Shown in pieces: positions 5,800 to 7,967 of a DNA stretch of 7,967 nucleotides (its first letter is position 1; each line of letters opens with the position of its first letter). The DNA comes from Desulfuromonadaceae bacterium UBA2294 (GTDB taxonomy: Bacteria > Desulfobacterota > Desulfuromonadia > Desulfuromonadales > UBA2294). The notes under the pieces were generated by a model. It did not search any database and had not been told where the DNA came from. It saw only the letters and a program-made list of their open reading frames with translations. The DNA lies in contig DDWE01000065.1 in NCBI GenBank assembly GCA_002345625.1, positions 1 through 7,967 on the forward strand, read 5' to 3'. The position numbers were made by a program, and so were the translations under genes.

Positions 5800-7035
5800 C
5801 TATTGCCCGTGCTTGACCGGCAGCGGCTGCAGAATGACGTCGATCTCCTGTGGTACGCCATCGCGCTCGATGGTCAGGCTGATCCGGTCACCGGCGCGTT
5901 TTTGGCCGATGGCGTAGACCAGGTCGAAACTATCGGCCAGGGTTTCGCTGTCCAGGGAGAGCAGAACATCCCCGGCCTGCAGGCCGGCACTGGCGGCAGA
6001 GGATTCTTCGACCACGGCGATGATGCTCAGGCCGGTGGCCGGTTCCGCACGTTGTTCAAACTGGACGCCAAGCTTCACCCGTTCTCCCGGCAGGTCTTCG
6101 TAGCGGGTGAAGGTGAGGAAGTCGTAGGGCAGAAGCGGAAAGTCGGGGAGGTCGACATTCATCAACCGGTCCTGCTTGCTCTCCGGGATCTCCAGTTCCC
6201 TGCTGCCGATCAGGGTGTAGGAGAGCGGCAGGCGGCGGAAGACGCGGCGCGGAATACCGAAGCCGTAACGGACATGGTTGCCACCGGCCAGCACCACCAT
6301 ATGGCGCCCACGCCCCTGCGGACTTTGCAGGTAGGTCGCGATGGAGGTGGCCATGGTCTCGTCCCAAAGCGCCTGAACGCGGGCAAATCCAGCCAGTTTC
6401 CCTTCCCCTTGCACATGGTCGCCATAGATGGCTGCGACCATGGCCGTGTGATAGGGGTCGGTCAGGTCAAGCTCCGGCAGGGCGGCCCGTTCCTGTTCAC
6501 TCAGCTCATCCCAGCGGCGACTGACCGCCTGAACCATCTTTTTCTCGGCATTGATGCCAATCACCGGGATCTGCTGGTCGCGGGCGAAGGTCAGCAGGTC
6601 GCGGTAGTAATCGAAATCGGACTGCCAGGTGCTGTACCAGTGGACGTCGCGCAAAAAGTGTTTCTCGTCGAGCTCGCCGGCACTCCAGCGATCGAGGACC
6701 GGTTGCTGCGCCGGGGTAAACATCTCCATCCCCAGGGACACCTGACCCGGATAGCGGGCGGCGATCGCCTGCAAAACGTCGAGCTGCAGGCGGTGTGCTG
6801 CAGGGTTGTCGTGGGTTTCACCGACATAAACCAGTCGGCTGTCGCCGGCGATCTCCAGCATCTGCTCATGGCTGACGCGGATTCCGGTGGGGAGGTGGAC
6901 GATATCGCCGATCTGCGGCGGTGGATCGAGTGGGTAGGGGTTTTGACTGTTGCCCAGAGGTGGCGGCGTAACGGTTGTGGCGCCGAGCAGCAGCGGAACG
7001 AGGACGCAGAGGGCGTGCAGGCGTGAAACAGGCAT
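5800..7035 (-). CDS. ChaN-fold (DUF399/Tiki-like) protein with C-terminal PDZ domain, exported
   Basis: This gene encodes 411 residues. The ATG at 7033-7035 has AAAGGGA about 5 bases upstream. A signal peptide covers about residues 1-20 (LHALCVLVPLLLGATT), but there is no lipobox Cys at its end, although ChaN proteins are often lipoproteins. The ChaN/EreA-like domain spans about 50-285: VYVGETHDN (69-77), GMEMF (102-106), the helix around QALWDETMA (221-229) and GGNHVRYGFGIP (251-262). The Glu and His residues in GETH and GNH are the conserved active- or ligand-site residues of this superfamily. Campylobacter ChaN binds haem and is iron-regulated; Tiki proteins are metalloproteases. A PDZ domain lies at about 320-405, with its binding groove near SAASAGLQAGDVLLSLD (346-362). 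The likely site is the periplasm, and function cannot be fixed between haem binding and proteolysis. It starts 48 bases after speD on the same strand. Confidence 0.88.
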   Translation of the reverse strand: MPVSRLHALCVLVPLLLGATTVTPPPLGNSQNPYPLDPPPQIGDIVHLPTGIRVSHEQMLEIAGDSRLVYVGETHDNPAAHRLQLDVLQAIAARYPGQVSLGMEMFTPAQQPVLDRWSAGELDEKHFLRDVHWYSTWQSDFDYYRDLLTFARDQQIPVIGINAEKKMVQAVSRRWDELSEQERAALPELDLTDPYHTAMVAAIYGDHVQGEGKLAGFARVQALWDETMATSIATYLQSPQGRGRHMVVLAGGNHVRYGFGIPRRVFRRLPLSYTLIGSRELEIPESKQDRLMNVDLPDFPLLPYDFLTFTRYEDLPGERVKLGVQFEQRAEPATGLSIIAVVEESSAASAGLQAGDVLLSLDSETLADSFDLVYAIGQKRAGDRISLTIERDGVPQEIDVILQPLPVKHGQ

Positions 7036-7083
7036 AGCGGTCCCTTTGTGGAGCAGGAAAACCGGGCGAACCGGGTGCAGATG

Positions 7084-7887
7084 TTACGGGTAGATGTTCT
7101 TCGAGTAGAAGATCTCCGTCATCTCCTGCCGTAGAATCTCTTCGACCCGGGCCCGTTCCTCGTAGGTGAAATCCTCATAGGCGGTGGCAAACAGGTAGCG
7201 GCGCAGTTCCAGATCCCGCAGCAGCATCTTGGTGTGGAAGAGGTTCTCCTGATGCACGTTGATGTCGACGCAGTGATAGTCATCGAGCAGTGATTTGCGC
7301 ACGAACTGCTGGATGGTGTGAATACGGTGGTCGATGTAGTGCTTCTTTCCTTTGATGTCGCGGGTGAAGCCGCGGACCTTGTAGTCGAGCAGCACAATGT
7401 CCGACTCGAAGGAGTCGATCAGGTGGTTGAGGGCCTTTAAGGGGCTGATCTTGCCGCAGGTCGAGACGTCGATATCGACGCGGAAGGTCGAGACCCCGCT
7501 CTTCGAATCGGTCTCGGGATAGGTATGGATGCACAGGTGGCTTTTGTCGAGATGGGCCAGTACCTGGTCGGGTTTCGGGTCGACCGGCTCCTCGGCGATG
7601 AGGATGGTGACGCTGGCTCCCATCGGGTCGTAGTCCTGGCTGGAGATGTTCAGGACGTTGGCACCAATGATGTCAGCCACTTCGCTCAAGATTTTGACCA
7701 GACGCTCGGAGTTGTACTCCTCGTCGATATACTCGAGGTACTCCTTGCGCGCCGCAGCCGATTTGGCGTAGCAGATGTCGTAGATGTTGAAGGTCAGCGT
7801 CTTGGTCAGGTTGTTGAAGCCGCGCAGGCGGATCTTCTGACGGGGACGTTTGTTTTTAAGACTACAGGGGTTGCGTTTGGCACACAT
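7084..7887 (-). CDS. speD: S-adenosylmethionine decarboxylase proenzyme (E. coli-type)
   Basis: This gene encodes 267 residues, close to the 264 of E. coli SpeD. The ATG at 7885-7887 has a near-perfect AAGGAGG 6 bases upstream. The enzyme decarboxylates S-adenosylmethionine to supply the aminopropyl group for spermidine synthesis, in the cytoplasm. Collinear similarity to E. coli SpeD is strong: GFNNLTKTLTFNIYDICYAK (23-42), GANVLNISSQDYDPMGASVT (75-94), EEPVDPK (99-105), HLDKSHLCIHTYPE (112-125), STCGKISPLKALN, DYKVRGFTRDI and QENLFHTKMLL. Self-cleavage is expected between Lys115 and Ser116, with Ser116 becoming the pyruvoyl group. The N-terminus is about 16 residues longer than in E. coli, basic and with two Cys. 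No spermidine synthase gene is in the window. It is the first of a possible two-gene transcript with the ChaN-PDZ gene. Confidence 0.97.
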   Translation of the reverse strand: MCAKRNPCSLKNKRPRQKIRLRGFNNLTKTLTFNIYDICYAKSAAARKEYLEYIDEEYNSERLVKILSEVADIIGANVLNISSQDYDPMGASVTILIAEEPVDPKPDQVLAHLDKSHLCIHTYPETDSKSGVSTFRVDIDVSTCGKISPLKALNHLIDSFESDIVLLDYKVRGFTRDIKGKKHYIDHRIHTIQQFVRKSLLDDYHCVDINVHQENLFHTKMLLRDLELRRYLFATAYEDFTYEERARVEEILRQEMTEIFYSKNIYP

Positions 7888-7915
7888 GGGCAGCCTCCTT
7901 GAAGGCGGAATCAGG

Positions 7916-7966
7916 TCGCAGGACGACGGGCGGCATTAGAGCACAAAACCGCCCGTCGTCCTGCGA
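7916..7966. repeat. Perfect 18-bp inverted repeat upstream of speD
   Basis: The 18 bases 7916-7933 (TCGCAGGACGACGGGCGG) are the exact reverse complement of 7949-7966, separated by 15 AT-richer bases. The pairing stops just outside at both ends. The inner end lies 28 bases before the speD start codon. On the speD strand no T-run follows the stem, so it does not look like an intrinsic terminator in that direction. In the rightward direction the window ends one base after the stem, so it cannot be judged. It could be a leader hairpin controlling speD, a terminator for a gene beyond the edge, or a dispersed palindrome. Confidence 0.72.
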
Positions 7967-7967
7967 G

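Noticed and set aside
5803..7026. Rightward 407-codon open frame antisense to the ChaN-PDZ gene
   Set aside because: It mirrors the leftward gene almost end to end, a known effect of GC-biased codons, and its translation resembles no family I know. The leftward frame has clear ChaN and PDZ motifs, a signal peptide and a ribosome site.

Overview
The window (7,967 bases, moderately GC-rich) reads as ordinary chromosomal DNA from a Gram-negative anaerobe. My best guess is Desulfuromonadales/Geobacterales (Desulfobacterota). The reasons are exported outer-membrane and periplasmic proteins, an outer-membrane lipocalin, a Gram-negative-type SpeD, and above all a selenocysteine-encoding peroxiredoxin-like gene of a kind known from that group. 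The taxonomic call is inference: there is no rRNA or other marker here.

Layout. Positions 1-1560 hold two leftward genes: a Bax inhibitor-1/YccA-type membrane protein cut by the window start, and an SphA/MetA-pathway-type outer-membrane beta-barrel upstream of it. A 224-base divergent intergenic region follows. The rightward block then holds a thioredoxin-fold peroxiredoxin-like protein whose frame is interrupted by one TGA at the catalytic Cys position (1785-2435, hairpin directly after the TGA), a small YkgJ-type cysteine-cluster protein (2553-2846), a Blc-type lipocalin lipoprotein (2878-3402) and a decayed nhaA antiporter remnant (about 3435-3802). A strong hairpin at 3829-3857 closes this convergent junction.

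From 3863 to the right end everything runs leftward: a LigB-type NAD-dependent DNA ligase with a signal peptide, an imperfect inverted repeat with 24-base arms, a ChaN-fold protein with a C-terminal PDZ domain, and speD (S-adenosylmethionine decarboxylase). An 18-bp perfect inverted repeat lies in the region just upstream of speD.

How it fits together. The genes do not form one pathway. The rightward trio (thiol/selenol redox enzyme, metal-binding Cys-cluster protein, lipid-binding envelope lipoprotein) has a loose oxidative or envelope-stress flavour. speD and the ChaN-PDZ gene are 48 bases apart with no terminator between them, so they may be co-transcribed. The most noteworthy item is the selenoprotein: an ordinary gene caller splits it into two pieces, but the family motif is continuous across the TGA and a well-placed SECIS-like hairpin follows it. 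Second are the exported DNA ligase and the nhaA remnant.
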